The position numbers and the translations under genes are program-made. A stretch of 64,000 bases of DNA, from positions 2,108,001-2,172,000 of the forward strand of contig NZ_JBLZUR010000002.1 in the NCBI RefSeq assembly GCF_048565625.1, written 5' to 3'. Origin of the DNA: JBLZUR01 sp048565625 (GTDB taxonomy: Bacteria; Pseudomonadota; Alphaproteobacteria; Sphingomonadales; Sphingomonadaceae). Under the pieces are notes generated by a model. The model did not search any database and was not told where the DNA came from. It saw only the letters and a program-made list of their open reading frames with translations. Below are positions 17,598-26,033 of the stretch, piece by piece; positions within the stretch are counted from its first letter, which is position 1, and the number at the start of each line of letters is the position of its first letter.

Positions 17598-18136
17598 TAG
17601 AAGAACGGCGCGTTGAGGCTGTGGGCCATGATCTTGTCGCGGACCAGCGCGGCAAAGTGCTCCGCGCTCTGCAGCGCTTCGATTTCGGCCCGCGTAACGA
17701 CGAGCAGATTGACCTTGCGACCGCGCGCGCTCTGGATTGCCGCATGCGCTCGGGTATTGCGCCCGCCGCTGCCGGTGATTCCCTGGGCAGCGACCAGAAA
17801 TGCCCAGCTGACCTGGACATCCTCGAGCTTCGCGATGAAGTTGCGCACCCCCGCGGCGTCGATGCGATGGCCGGTGTTCTTGCACTCGACCACGATCGCA
17901 GGCTCGGCGAATGGAAACGGGCTCAGGCGGATGTCGTTATGGAAGCACACATCGAATTCCGCGCTTCCATCATCGGTGAGATGCCGGCTCTTCCAGTGCG
18001 AGAAGCCAGGTAACCCGCCGAAAAGCGACTTGACCAACTCCTCCAGTATCGCGCCGCGCTCGTTCGCGCTGCCGGACGCATCGGATTGCGCCCAAGCCTG
18101 TGCGATCTCGGCGATATAGGCGGGATCCGGACTCAA
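17597..18136 (-). CDS. PD-(D/E)xK nuclease-like (Mrr-type) protein
   Basis: 179 residues. Nuclease-core features: Glu in RGAILEELVKSLFGGLPGF (about residue 31), Asp in GSAEFDVCFHN (about 62) and the ECK of PAIVVECKNTGHRI (about 83), which is the D...ExK arrangement of restriction-endonuclease-like enzymes; FLVAAQGITG follows as the next core strand. Its TAG stop falls exactly on the IS boundary, but undoing a TA duplication gives the same stop, so the protein seems complete. It begins 4 bases after the TIR-like gene ends, so both are probably one transcription unit. A defence role is inferred from domain type and neighbour. Confidence 0.75.
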   Translation of the reverse strand: MSPDPAYIAEIAQAWAQSDASGSANERGAILEELVKSLFGGLPGFSHWKSRHLTDDGSAEFDVCFHNDIRLSPFPFAEPAIVVECKNTGHRIDAAGVRNFIAKLEDVQVSWAFLVAAQGITGSGGRNTRAHAAIQSARGRKVNLLVVTRAEIEALQSAEHFAALVRDKIMAHSLNAPFF

Positions 18137-18140
18137 CGGT

Positions 18141-19028
18141 CTATCCCGCCGAATGCGCGAGCAGGTTTCGCGCGCGCACCATTTCGCGGACGAGCTGCTC
18201 CGCCGCCAGCAAGTCCTCGAGCTGCGTGAGACCGACGCGAAACGTCATCGGGCTGAGACGAAGGAGCGACAACGGCTGCTGGTCGACATCCTCGACGAGC
18301 ATCACCGCGCCCACGCCGCTCTCCAACGCATATTTCTCCAGCTGATCGAGCCGGCGCTTGCCCGTGCCGCGGCGAGCCGCCTCCTGGCCGACCAACTCGA
18401 CGACCAACGGGTTCGGTATGACCTGGCGCGCGTCGCGCAGCCAGAGCGCGAAGTCGGGCCGAAACCGCCGGCCGGCTCCGAGCTGCGGTTCGAGATGCAC
18501 GGCTTCGATCTCGATAGCCTGCTCGAAGGCGGCGAGTAGCCGCCCCTCGAGCTGACTTTCGGGATGCGACGGACGGCTCGAGCGTGTCTTGCCATGCTCA
18601 GAAGCGACTTTCAGCGATCCGGCGGCGGGGCGGGAACGGTCGTTCTGGACTCCGTCGAGAAAGGCCCCGACATGAAGGCGCAACGCCGCAGTGTCGGCGA
18701 GCGTCGCGCGAACACGCGGCAGCCCGATCAGCAACCGGTCGGGCACCAGCCCGTCGCTGATGGCAGCATCCTCCGCGATCAACAGCACAGGCCGGCCATG
18801 CCCCAGCGCCACCCCCATTTCGACGAGCGTGTTCGGACTGTCCTCATCGGTGAGAACGACGAGGACGGCGTCCGCTCCCGCGATGAGCGCGATCGTCGTG
18901 TCGAGGAAAGCGGCCGTCCCGCGCTCCACGCTTTCGAGGTTCAGGACGCGCCAGCCCGTGTCGCGCACGACACGCGTTAACGGATCGAGCTTGGTCCCGG
19001 TTGGCGCGATGATGAAGCAAGCGGGCAG
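18141..19028 (-). CDS. TIR/deoxyribosyltransferase-like domain protein with C-terminal nuclease-like region
   Basis: The first in-frame GTG (18968) would cut off a strand that clearly belongs to the fold. Extending to a CTG at 19028 adds PACFIIAPTGTKLDPLTRVV, with GAGGA nine bases upstream and an in-frame stop just before. The N-terminal ~130 residues look like a TIR or nucleoside-deoxyribosyltransferase-type Rossmannoid domain: CFIIAPTGT, then GADAVLVVLTDEDSPNTLVE with MGVALGHGRPVLLIAED, the Glu being a candidate catalytic residue. The C-terminal half has RRFRPDFALWL and PLVVELVGQEA, reminiscent of a PD-(D/E)xK core but with ELV in place of ExK. It lies directly upstream of the nuclease-like gene. 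Function unproven. Confidence 0.6.
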   Translation of the reverse strand: MPACFIIAPTGTKLDPLTRVVRDTGWRVLNLESVERGTAAFLDTTIALIAGADAVLVVLTDEDSPNTLVEMGVALGHGRPVLLIAEDAAISDGLVPDRLLIGLPRVRATLADTAALRLHVGAFLDGVQNDRSRPAAGSLKVASEHGKTRSSRPSHPESQLEGRLLAAFEQAIEIEAVHLEPQLGAGRRFRPDFALWLRDARQVIPNPLVVELVGQEAARRGTGKRRLDQLEKYALESGVGAVMLVEDVDQQPLSLLRLSPMTFRVGLTQLEDLLAAEQLVREMVRARNLLAHSAG

Positions 19029-19431
19029 AAGGCAGTTCCTCTAGCGTCGAAGCAAATGGTCGGGCGCACTATGGCAGCGCCGGGCGGATCAGACTTTCCA
19101 AACTATCTTACGCCGTGCAGATGGGATGTCATCTGTGGTTGTCTGGGCCAACCGGCGGTCACCGGCATGCGCCAGCAACAGGTTCACCCCGACCGCGGTC
19201 CGGTTTTATCATTCGAGGCATGGAATAGTAGTGACCCAGGGGTGAGGAACTCTCGTTACCCTCCTCGGTCGCCAGACTGCCACTTAAGTAGCGATGACCG
19301 AAATAGCGCAATGCCGAACAAGCGCAAAGGAGCTATAGGAAGGTCGGTCACCAGACGGCCATACCCCTGACGCCCCCGCACATTGTCGAGGCAGGTGCAT
19401 AGGCATAGCTGGGTGGCGAAAGGACATGATG
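19029..19431. other. gene-free spacer of about 400 bases
   Basis: Separates the minus-strand TIR-like/nuclease pair from the plus-strand HTH-Abi genes, so it must hold divergent promoters. No open frame longer than about 100 codons with family resemblance was found. Base composition is less GC-rich than its surroundings in places (TTTTATCATTCGAGG, CCACTTAAGTAGCGATGACC). No RNA gene was recognised. Confidence 0.5.
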
Positions 19432-19929
19432 ATGACCAAGCAGCCGACCAATGTCGTCAGCTTCCCGGCCGCCGCGCCGGCGAAAGCCGAAGCCTCCCAC
19501 GTACGGATCTGGAGCAAGCCGGTGGTCGCGCTCGGCTATACGGCGCTCCCCTCCGTGATGATCCAGGCGCAGCGGCGCCTCGGCATCACGCCGCTCCAGT
19601 TCAACATCCTCGCCCAGCTGCTGGACTATTGGCGCGAGCCTAGCCGCGCGCCGTTTCCGTCGAAGGCGGAGCTTGCCGAGCGGATCGGCGTCAAGCCCAA
19701 GACCATCCAGACCAACATCCGTGCGCTGGAGAAGGCGCAGCTCGTCACGCGCGAGATGCGCAAGACTGCGGCGGGCGACTGGAACTCCAACGTCTACCAC
19801 CTCGACGGCCTGGTCGCGCGCATCAAGGCGCTGGTGCCGGAGTTCGAAGCGGCCAGGGAAGAGCGGAACAAGGCCAAGGCGGCGCAGAAGCGGGCGCAGA
19901 CGCCAAAGGGCCAAAGGCAGCAGCCCTAG
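19432..19929 (+). CDS. winged helix-turn-helix DNA-binding protein
   Basis: 165 residues from the third of three consecutive ATGs, which has the best spacing from AAAGGA. The centre is a winged-helix domain: GITPLQFNILAQLLDYW, then FPSKAELAERIGVKPKTIQT with NIRALEKAQLVTREMRKTA, the second stretch containing the recognition helix. The tail is lysine- and arginine-rich and probably disordered. It precedes the Abi-like gene by about 100 bases on the same strand and could regulate it. Confidence 0.7.
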   Translation: MTKQPTNVVSFPAAAPAKAEASHVRIWSKPVVALGYTALPSVMIQAQRRLGITPLQFNILAQLLDYWREPSRAPFPSKAELAERIGVKPKTIQTNIRALEKAQLVTREMRKTAAGDWNSNVYHLDGLVARIKALVPEFEAAREERNKAKAAQKRAQTPKGQRQQP

Positions 19930-20031
19930 AAACGTGTTACCCCGGCCGCATGCCAAGCAGAGGCGGAACCGGGGTGTCCGAGGGTGGAGATAACAGAGAC
20001 CCTACCCTTTTTCAAGTCCCTAGGATCGCTG

Positions 20032-20694
20032 ATGCCCAGTCCTGACGATATCGAGGCGGCTCTCTCGCTCGAACGCTTTGGCCGCTACGTCGCCTGGACC
20101 GGCGGCGACCGCCGAGCCGCCGTCGAGTTGTATAGCCTCAACGCGCGTGTTTCGGAAGCGCTCTACATACCTATCCACGGGCTCGAGGTTGCGCTGCGCA
20201 ACCGCATCCACACGGTCATGACCGAGGCGAATGGCGAGCGCTGGTTCGACACGGACGGACTGCTCCTCGCGCCGCACCAGAAGGACCAGCTCACCACCGC
20301 CGTCGCCGAAATCGAGGAAGCCGGCAAGGAAGCGACCGCCGGGCGCATCGTCGCGGCGCTCACCTTCAGTTTCTGGACCGCGATGCTGAGCCCCGCCTAC
20401 GAGACCCTGTGGCGCGCAACGCTCAATCGCATCGCCGAAACCGAGGAGTGCAAGCGACTACCGCGCAAGAGCTTCTCCCGGCCGCTCACCCAGATCCGCC
20501 TGCTGCGCAACCGCACCGCGCATCATGAGCCGATCCTCCACTGGAACTTGCCCAAGCATCACGGCAATATCCTCCAGCTGACCCGCTGGCTGTCTCCGGC
20601 CGTCCACCATTGGGTCGCCTCGATCGACCGCTTCGATGCCGTGCTCGCTGAGGGCTATACGCTGGCAGTCGATGGCGAGCCCGACCGGGATTAA
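20032..20694 (+). CDS. Abi-like (HEPN-type) abortive infection family protein
   Basis: 220 residues from the ATG at 20032, preceded by AGGA six bases away; a GTG at 19984 would add 16 residues without a good binding site. The pattern fits the Abi-like family: ALSLERFGRYVAWTGGDRR, ELYSLNARVSEALYIPIHGL then EVALRNRIHTVM, and near residue 165 RLLRNRTAHHEPILHW. The RNRTAH segment matches the R-(N)-x3-H active-site motif of HEPN ribonucleases. HEPN Abi proteins are known to act as RNases in phage defence and toxin-antitoxin systems. The paired antitoxin is not evident. Confidence 0.75.
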   Translation: MPSPDDIEAALSLERFGRYVAWTGGDRRAAVELYSLNARVSEALYIPIHGLEVALRNRIHTVMTEANGERWFDTDGLLLAPHQKDQLTTAVAEIEEAGKEATAGRIVAALTFSFWTAMLSPAYETLWRATLNRIAETEECKRLPRKSFSRPLTQIRLLRNRTAHHEPILHWNLPKHHGNILQLTRWLSPAVHHWVASIDRFDAVLAEGYTLAVDGEPDRD

Positions 20695-20715
20695 ACCAGG
20701 CAGGGGCAACGCATC

Positions 20716-21792
20716 GTGACACGCGGCGAAGAGATACTGGCAGCCTTCTCGGACGCGCTCGCCGCGCTCGATGCGCTGCGCCTCGAACATTATGAAGATG
20801 CCGACATCCGCCTGATCGTTGAACGGCTGGGCTCGCGCGTCGAGCGCTTCTTCAAGACCGCCGTCTTCCCGGACGCCGCCGCCACCGACACCTTCGACAC
20901 CCTGATCAACCGGCTGAAGGCGATCGGCATCGACAAGACGGTCCGCCGCCAGCTGCATGCGCTGCGCGAGCTCTACAATGACGCCAAGCACAATCCGGCG
21001 GCGATCGCCAGGCTAAAGCCCTCCGTCGACACGATCGCTGCATCGCGCACCGCCGTCGAGACGCTGATTGGCGCCGGGCTCGGCGCGACCTCGGCGCCGG
21101 TCGAAAAGGTCATCAGCCGCCTGCTTTGGGTCTCGGCCTATGATGTCTATGTGGGCGGCGTCACTGAAGTCTATGTGAGCCTGCCGCTGCCCGAGGATAT
21201 CTTCGCCACCCATCTCGACCTCGTCTGGATCAAGGGGCTGGAGTGGGACGCCATGAAGGCCGAACTGCTCGCGACCGACTGCTTCCATTATGGCAAGGAG
21301 CATTTCGATCCCGAGGTCTACGCGCGCTTCGGCCAAGAGCAGGATTTCCTCAACGCCGGCGTCTGGGACGGCGACTATCGGCAGCTCATCCGGATCATCT
21401 CGAAATATGAAGATCGTCCGACGGCGGGGCGCCTCATCCCCGACCTGCGCCGCGATCATATGTCGATTGCCGTGCTCTCGGCCATCGCTCTCGCCGGCGT
21501 GGACATCGCCACCGCGGCCACCGCCTCCCTGAGCCTGGACGAGCTCAAGGCAGCGATCCTCAAGCGCGCCGACGCAGTCTACGCGATGCCCGATGAACGC
21601 AGCTGGGTCCAAGCGACGGCGGCGGGCCTGGCCGAGCTGATCGTCCAGCTCCCCTTTGTCACGTGGTCCCAACTAAACGGGCCTTTTTGGAATCTCTGGA
21701 ACCCGAAACCGCTCACTGCTGCGCTCTCCCCGGTTGATGCGAAGAAGATCCGGTACGTCATCGACGATGCGAGCCGCGTCGTCATCGTCTGA
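20716..21792 (+). CDS. unknown protein with HEPN-like N-terminal helical region
   Basis: 358 residues from a GTG at 20716, 21 bases after the Abi-like gene, with AGGCAGGGGCAACGC upstream. I do not recognise a named family. The N-terminal ~110 residues are helical and contain QLHALRELYNDAKHNP, an R...H pattern similar to, but longer than, the HEPN motif. The middle (LLWVSAYDVYVGGVTEVYVS, then the segment around CFHYGKEHFDPEVYARFG) and C-terminus (FVTWSQLNGPFWNLWNPKPL) show no clear catalytic motif. Tight linkage to the Abi-like gene suggests a joint function. Confidence 0.6.
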   Translation: MTRGEEILAAFSDALAALDALRLEHYEDADIRLIVERLGSRVERFFKTAVFPDAAATDTFDTLINRLKAIGIDKTVRRQLHALRELYNDAKHNPAAIARLKPSVDTIAASRTAVETLIGAGLGATSAPVEKVISRLLWVSAYDVYVGGVTEVYVSLPLPEDIFATHLDLVWIKGLEWDAMKAELLATDCFHYGKEHFDPEVYARFGQEQDFLNAGVWDGDYRQLIRIISKYEDRPTAGRLIPDLRRDHMSIAVLSAIALAGVDIATAATASLSLDELKAAILKRADAVYAMPDERSWVQATAAGLAELIVQLPFVTWSQLNGPFWNLWNPKPLTAALSPVDAKKIRYVIDDASRVVIV

Positions 21793-21804
21793 CGCGGGGG
21801 GCCG

Positions 21805-22746
21805 TCAGCGATCGCGCGAGCGGTCGAACTTCGTCTCGACTTCGCCATTGCGCGTGCGGATGCCGATCGACTTCGGCGCGGGCTCGCCGAAATGCTCCTT
21901 GATGAATTGGAGCGGGGGCTTCTGCCTGGAGAACACGAACTGCTGCGCGTTTTGAAGCGCAATGCGATTCATCCTCGCCGCGCCCCGGTTGTTCGCACGC
22001 ATGATCAGGCACCGCCTGGAATGGCTGTCGGGAACGGGCATCACCTCGATCGCCATCTTGGGCGTGAGCGGCGCATGGATGTCGAATGGCACCGGGCCGG
22101 ACCGCCAGGGCTCTTCGACGCTGATGCCGGCATCGCTAAACAGCAGCTCGTTGGTGCCATCGATCAGCAGCAGTCCGAGATGCGCACGCGCGATCTGATC
22201 GCGATAGATTTCGAACACCTGCAGCATGTTGTCGAGCGCGACCGTCTTGATCGCGGCGTCACGCGGGAGCGCTGCCGGCAGGGGCGTGCCCTCCCTGTCG
22301 TGGAAGGCGACGAGCTTTGCGAGGTAGCGCGGGCTGCGCACCAGCAGGGCCGCAAGGTAGCGGTCGATGGCGTCGCGGTGCTCGGCCGAGAGGATCATCT
22401 CTTCGACCTTCGTCGGCACGATGAAGCCAAGCTCACGCAGCTCCTGTTCCTTGTCGCTTCGTCGCGCAGGGAGCGGCGAAACCTTGATCCCCTCCATCGT
22501 GGCGAGCCGTTCGAGCGCTTTTACAAACGGCGTCTCGATCTGCTGGCCGAACCAGTGCTCGATCGTGAGGTCCTTCTCGCCGGCCAGTTCGTAGCGCGTG
22601 TAGAGCTCGCCTTCGACGCCGATCTTCGACGGCGGTGCCCGGAACGTATTCCCGTCCGCCCGGGTCACGTTGATGAGCCCGTCCGCGTCAGTCCAATGAC
22701 CCGATTGAAGCTGGGGCCACCAATGGTGGCGCTTAGGTTTCGTCAC
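21805..22746 (-). CDS. DUF4238 domain-containing protein
   Basis: 313 residues. The opening KPKRHHWWPQLQSGHWTDAD, with its His-His-Trp-x-Pro cluster, is the hallmark of DUF4238, a family of unknown biochemical function often found in accessory regions; the conserved histidines suggest metal-dependent catalysis, but that is speculation. Other segments: TIEHWFGQQIETPFVKALER and a long helical middle. It is convergent with the preceding gene (12-base gap). Confidence 0.7.
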   Translation of the reverse strand: MTKPKRHHWWPQLQSGHWTDADGLINVTRADGNTFRAPPSKIGVEGELYTRYELAGEKDLTIEHWFGQQIETPFVKALERLATMEGIKVSPLPARRSDKEQELRELGFIVPTKVEEMILSAEHRDAIDRYLAALLVRSPRYLAKLVAFHDREGTPLPAALPRDAAIKTVALDNMLQVFEIYRDQIARAHLGLLLIDGTNELLFSDAGISVEEPWRSGPVPFDIHAPLTPKMAIEVMPVPDSHSRRCLIMRANNRGAARMNRIALQNAQQFVFSRQKPPLQFIKEHFGEPAPKSIGIRTRNGEVETKFDRSRDR

Positions 22747-22809
22747 TGGCGATTCCGGTTCTATTGATCGTCACGAATACCAGAAAGACGGGGTCGGCAC
22801 CTCGGCGGC

Positions 22810-23034
22810 TTAGTGCCCGACCCGCTCTAATTCGTATCGCTGCCACTCGCGGTCACGAGCCGCACACCACCGTTCCTGATCTAGATATACCTGTCCGCTT
22901 GCAGGCAATCGTTCGAATGCACTCAACGACCCGAATTGGGTGCGAAGCAGCCATTCAGACGCGGCCCGCTGAACGGCCCGCTTGGACGCCTTGCCGCCGC
23001 ATGGTTTCGATGAACGAACGTCCGCTTCTTTCAT
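22810..23034 (-). CDS. small hypothetical protein
   Basis: An open frame of 74 codons from the ATG at 23034 (MKEADVRSSKPCGGKASKR, then RAASEWLLRTQFGSLSAF, ending EWQRYELERVGH). The residue composition looks protein-like and no antisense gene explains the frame, but no family is recognised and the ribosome-binding site is weak. It could equally be a remnant in this decayed stretch. Confidence 0.25.
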   Translation of the reverse strand: MKEADVRSSKPCGGKASKRAVQRAASEWLLRTQFGSLSAFERLPASGQVYLDQERWCAARDREWQRYELERVGH

Positions 23035-23135
23035 CCGGCGCCTGAAAGCAGACCAGCGGCTTCCCACCCAAAATCAGCCATCTTGAGATCACCAGCCGTA
23101 AATCTCAAAGAGGCTTCCTTGCTCGCTGATGCAAG

Positions 23136-23656
23136 ATGATTCTTCGGCCCCTTGCTGGCGTGAATGAGAACCGGTGCGTACCGTTCATCGTCAATGATTT
23201 CCGCACTTCTCGAAGGCGCTTCGCCACACGTTGGCTGCCTCGGGACGTTCTCGTCACGCGCTCGGCGCGGAACCGGGCACATGGTTGCGCCATCGCGGAG
23301 AAAGCAGCGGATCTCGGTGTCGATGTCCGAGAGCTTGCGGGCGACAAACTCACTCTGGACCTGAGCGAAGATCCGCGGCGCGCCTTCGCGAAAGCGAGGT
23401 TGACCGTGGCCGTCGTTGTGGCACCGCCTTCAGAACGGCGGCTGCAGCCGATCGCACCTAGCGCCGACTGGCGGGTCGGTCTGGCGGAGGGCTGCCTGCC
23501 CATCGCAGCTACTGCTATCTGGTCGGATTGCTGAAGGGAGTGCCGATCACGCGGCTGTACGCCAACCTTGAGGAGATCCTAAGGGCATGGCGGCTATCTG
23601 GCCAAGGTTCGGTTACTACATACCGCCCCATCGATTCGCTTGGGCGGGCTCCCTAG
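23136..23656 (+). pseudogene. truncated, frameshifted spore-photoproduct-lyase-family radical SAM gene
   Basis: The first frame reads WLPRDVLVTRSARNRAHG, then VVVAPPSERRLQPIAPSADW and RVGLAEGC. After a frameshift near 23500 the reading continues as LPAHRSYCYLVGLLKGVPIT and RLYANLEEIL before a stop at 23656. Together they follow the SPL-family pattern PPSADWR-x-[DG]-LA-x-GCPAHCQYCYL-x-GS, with the middle cysteine of the CxxxCxxC cluster changed to Arg (PAHRSYC). Intact relatives have roughly 350 residues; only the first ~150 remain. Loss of frame, a cluster cysteine and the C-terminal half shows it is non-functional. Confidence 0.75.
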
Positions 23657-24194
23657 GAGCATGGTCGTCCTTCAAAGAACCGAATCGCGATCGTCAAGCA
23701 GAATCTGAGCCAATCTAAAGTCCTTGTGCTCAAAGGCACCATTTCGACGTTGAACTTCGATCGCGGAACAACTCTTCGAAACAATATTCAGGTCGTCCGC
23801 ACGGTGGTGAGCTGCCGTTTCCTCCTACCTTAAGGCGGGATCGATATGAATCTTCCTCATCGTGATATTTGGGCATTCTAGCGTGAAATAGATCGAAACA
23901 TCAACGAACCATCCGTAAAGCTAAGCCTCACAGATATGCAATGTAATTCGGGCATGTTTATAGAACGACACCCGAGTCTATACCAACGCAACTAAGTTTA
24001 CGACGCTCAAACCACCCTCTCGAAAGCTATTTTACAAGTTCACGGCCACACGCATCAGCTTCGTAAATCTCGCTGCCTCGGCCGCCAAGGGCAGTGCTTG
24101 CTCGGTTCAGAATATTATTACTCAGTTCAAAACCCCATTATGTAGTTCTAAACTATATTTGTAATATGCAGAGGGTGCAGCGCCTGCCAAATCC
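23657..24194. other. gene-free DNA richer in A+T
   Basis: About 540 bases without a supportable gene. Composition is clearly more A+T-rich than the rest of the window (for example TTATTACTCAGTTCAAAACC and CTATATTTGTAATATGCAGA), with scattered stops in all frames. It may be relic DNA left by loss of the SPL-like gene's 3' half, or an imported fragment. It also contains the region downstream of glmS. Confidence 0.5.
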
Positions 24195-26018
24195 TCACTC
24201 CACCGTGACGGACTTCGCCAGGTTGCGCGGTTGATCCACATCCGTGCCCTTCAGCACGGCGGCATGGTAGGCGAGCAGTTGCACCGGCACCGCGTAGACG
24301 AGTGGCGCGATCAGCGGGTGGACCTTGGGCATGGTAATGGTGGCGATGCACCCCTCGCCCGCCGTCTGGATGCCGTCATAGTCGGAGATCAGGATCACCC
24401 GGCCGCCCCGCGCGCGGACCTCCTGCATGTTCGACACCGTCTTATCGAAGAGCGGGCCTGACGGCGCGATGACGATGACGGGGACGAGGTCGTCGATCAG
24501 CGCGATCGGCCCGTGCTTCATCTCGCCCGCCGCATAGCCCTCGGCATGGATGTAGCTGATTTCCTTCAGCTTCAACGCACCTTCCAGCGCTAGCGGATAG
24601 TCCGTACCCCGCCCCATGTAGAGCACGTCGCGGGCACCGGCGACGGTATGCGCCATCTCCGCGATGGTCTCGTCATAGGCGAGTGCCGCGTTCAGCGAGG
24701 CGGGCGCTTCGGCGAGGTGGCGGACGATCTCCTTCTCCTCGGCGGCCGACAAGCGCCCTTTAGCCCGCGCGAGGTTGGCGGCGAGCGCGGCCAGCACACC
24801 CAATTGGCAGACGAAAGCCTTGGTGGAGGCGACGCCGATCTCCGGCCCGGCGTGGGTGGGCAGCAGCAGGTCCGCCTCCCGCGCCATCGAGCTGGTCGGC
24901 ACGTTGACCACCACGGCGATTTTCTGCCTCTCGGCGCGGGCATGGCGGAGGGCGGCGAGCGTGTCGGCGGTCTCGCCCGACTGGCTGATGAAGAGGGCAA
25001 GGCCGCCCTCCTCCATCACCGGCTGACGATAGCGGAACTCGGATGCCACATCGAGATCGACGGGCACGCGGGCGAACTGTTCGAACCAGTATTTCGCGAC
25101 CATGCCCGCGTAGAAGCTGGTCCCGCAAGCGACGATGGTGACGCGCCTCACAGCCCCAAGATCGAAATCGGGGATCGGCAGGGTGACGCGATCCTCCATC
25201 CGCTGCAGGTACGAACGCAGCGTCTGCGCGACGACGATCGGCTGCTCGTAGATCTCCTTCAGCATGAAATGGGCGTGGTTGCCCTTGGAGACCACCTCGC
25301 TCTGCGCGCCGGACAGGACAATCGGCCGCTCGACCGGCCGGTTGTCACGGTCGAAGATCTCGATCGTCTCGCGCGTGATCGCCGCCCAGTCGCCCTCTTC
25401 CAGATAGGCGATGCGCTGGGTCAGCGGGGCGAGCGCATGGGCGTCGGAGCCGAGATAGTTCTCCCCCTCGCCATAGCCGACCGTCAGCGGCGCGCCGAGG
25501 CGGGCGGCGATCAGCAGATCGGGCTCGTTGCGGAACAACGCCGCCAGCGCGAAGGCACCGTGCAGCCGCGGCAGCACCGTCGCGACGGCAGCACGCGGAT
25601 CGGCCCCGCGCTCCAGCTCCCGCGCGACGAGATGAGCGACGACCTCGGTGTCCGTCTCGCTCAGGAACGTCCGGCCGTCGGCGATAAGCTCCTCGCGCAG
25701 CGGCTTGAAGTTCTCGATGATGCCGTTGTGGACGATCGACACGTCGCCGACGATGTGCGGATGCGCATTGTCCTCGGTCGGTCCGCCATGCGTCGCCCAG
25801 CGGGTATGCGCGATGCCGGTCGCTCCGGCCAACGGCTCCGCCGCCAGCCGCTCACCCAGGTTCGCCAGCTTCCCCGCCGCCCGCCGCCGCTCGATCGCGC
25901 CGTCATGGATCGTCGCGATGCCCGCCGAGTCATAGCCGCGATATTCGAGCCGCTTCAGCCCCTCGAAGAGCCGCGTGGCCACCTCACCGCGCCCGAGAAT
26001 ACCAACAATACCGCACAT
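24195..26018 (-). CDS. glmS: glutamine-fructose-6-phosphate aminotransferase (isomerizing)
   Basis: Makes glucosamine-6-phosphate for peptidoglycan and LPS. 607 residues, standard length. The N-terminal Ntn-type glutaminase begins MCGIVGILGRG with catalytic Cys2; GIAHTRWATHGGPTEDNAHP follows. The C-terminal isomerase half contains two SIS domains with ISQSGETADTLAALRHA and EGYAAGEMKHGPIALIDD, and ends PRNLAKSVTVE with the conserved C-terminal lysine region. No glmS-type ribozyme was seen upstream. glmU is nearby, separated by the toxin-antitoxin pair and a broken hydrolase. Confidence 0.97.
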   Translation of the reverse strand: MCGIVGILGRGEVATRLFEGLKRLEYRGYDSAGIATIHDGAIERRRAAGKLANLGERLAAEPLAGATGIAHTRWATHGGPTEDNAHPHIVGDVSIVHNGIIENFKPLREELIADGRTFLSETDTEVVAHLVARELERGADPRAAVATVLPRLHGAFALAALFRNEPDLLIAARLGAPLTVGYGEGENYLGSDAHALAPLTQRIAYLEEGDWAAITRETIEIFDRDNRPVERPIVLSGAQSEVVSKGNHAHFMLKEIYEQPIVVAQTLRSYLQRMEDRVTLPIPDFDLGAVRRVTIVACGTSFYAGMVAKYWFEQFARVPVDLDVASEFRYRQPVMEEGGLALFISQSGETADTLAALRHARAERQKIAVVVNVPTSSMAREADLLLPTHAGPEIGVASTKAFVCQLGVLAALAANLARAKGRLSAAEEKEIVRHLAEAPASLNAALAYDETIAEMAHTVAGARDVLYMGRGTDYPLALEGALKLKEISYIHAEGYAAGEMKHGPIALIDDLVPVIVIAPSGPLFDKTVSNMQEVRARGGRVILISDYDGIQTAGEGCIATITMPKVHPLIAPLVYAVPVQLLAYHAAVLKGTDVDQPRNLAKSVTVE

Positions 26019-26033
26019 GATGAGCTGTCCGAA

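Noticed and set aside
23031..23282. Minus-strand open frame of 83 codons
   Set aside because: Antisense to the spore-photoproduct-lyase-like relic and without recognisable features.
24019..24194. glmS-type regulatory RNA near glmS
   Set aside because: This stretch lies downstream of the gene, and the true upstream side is occupied by the toxin gene 16 bases away; no ribozyme features were seen.
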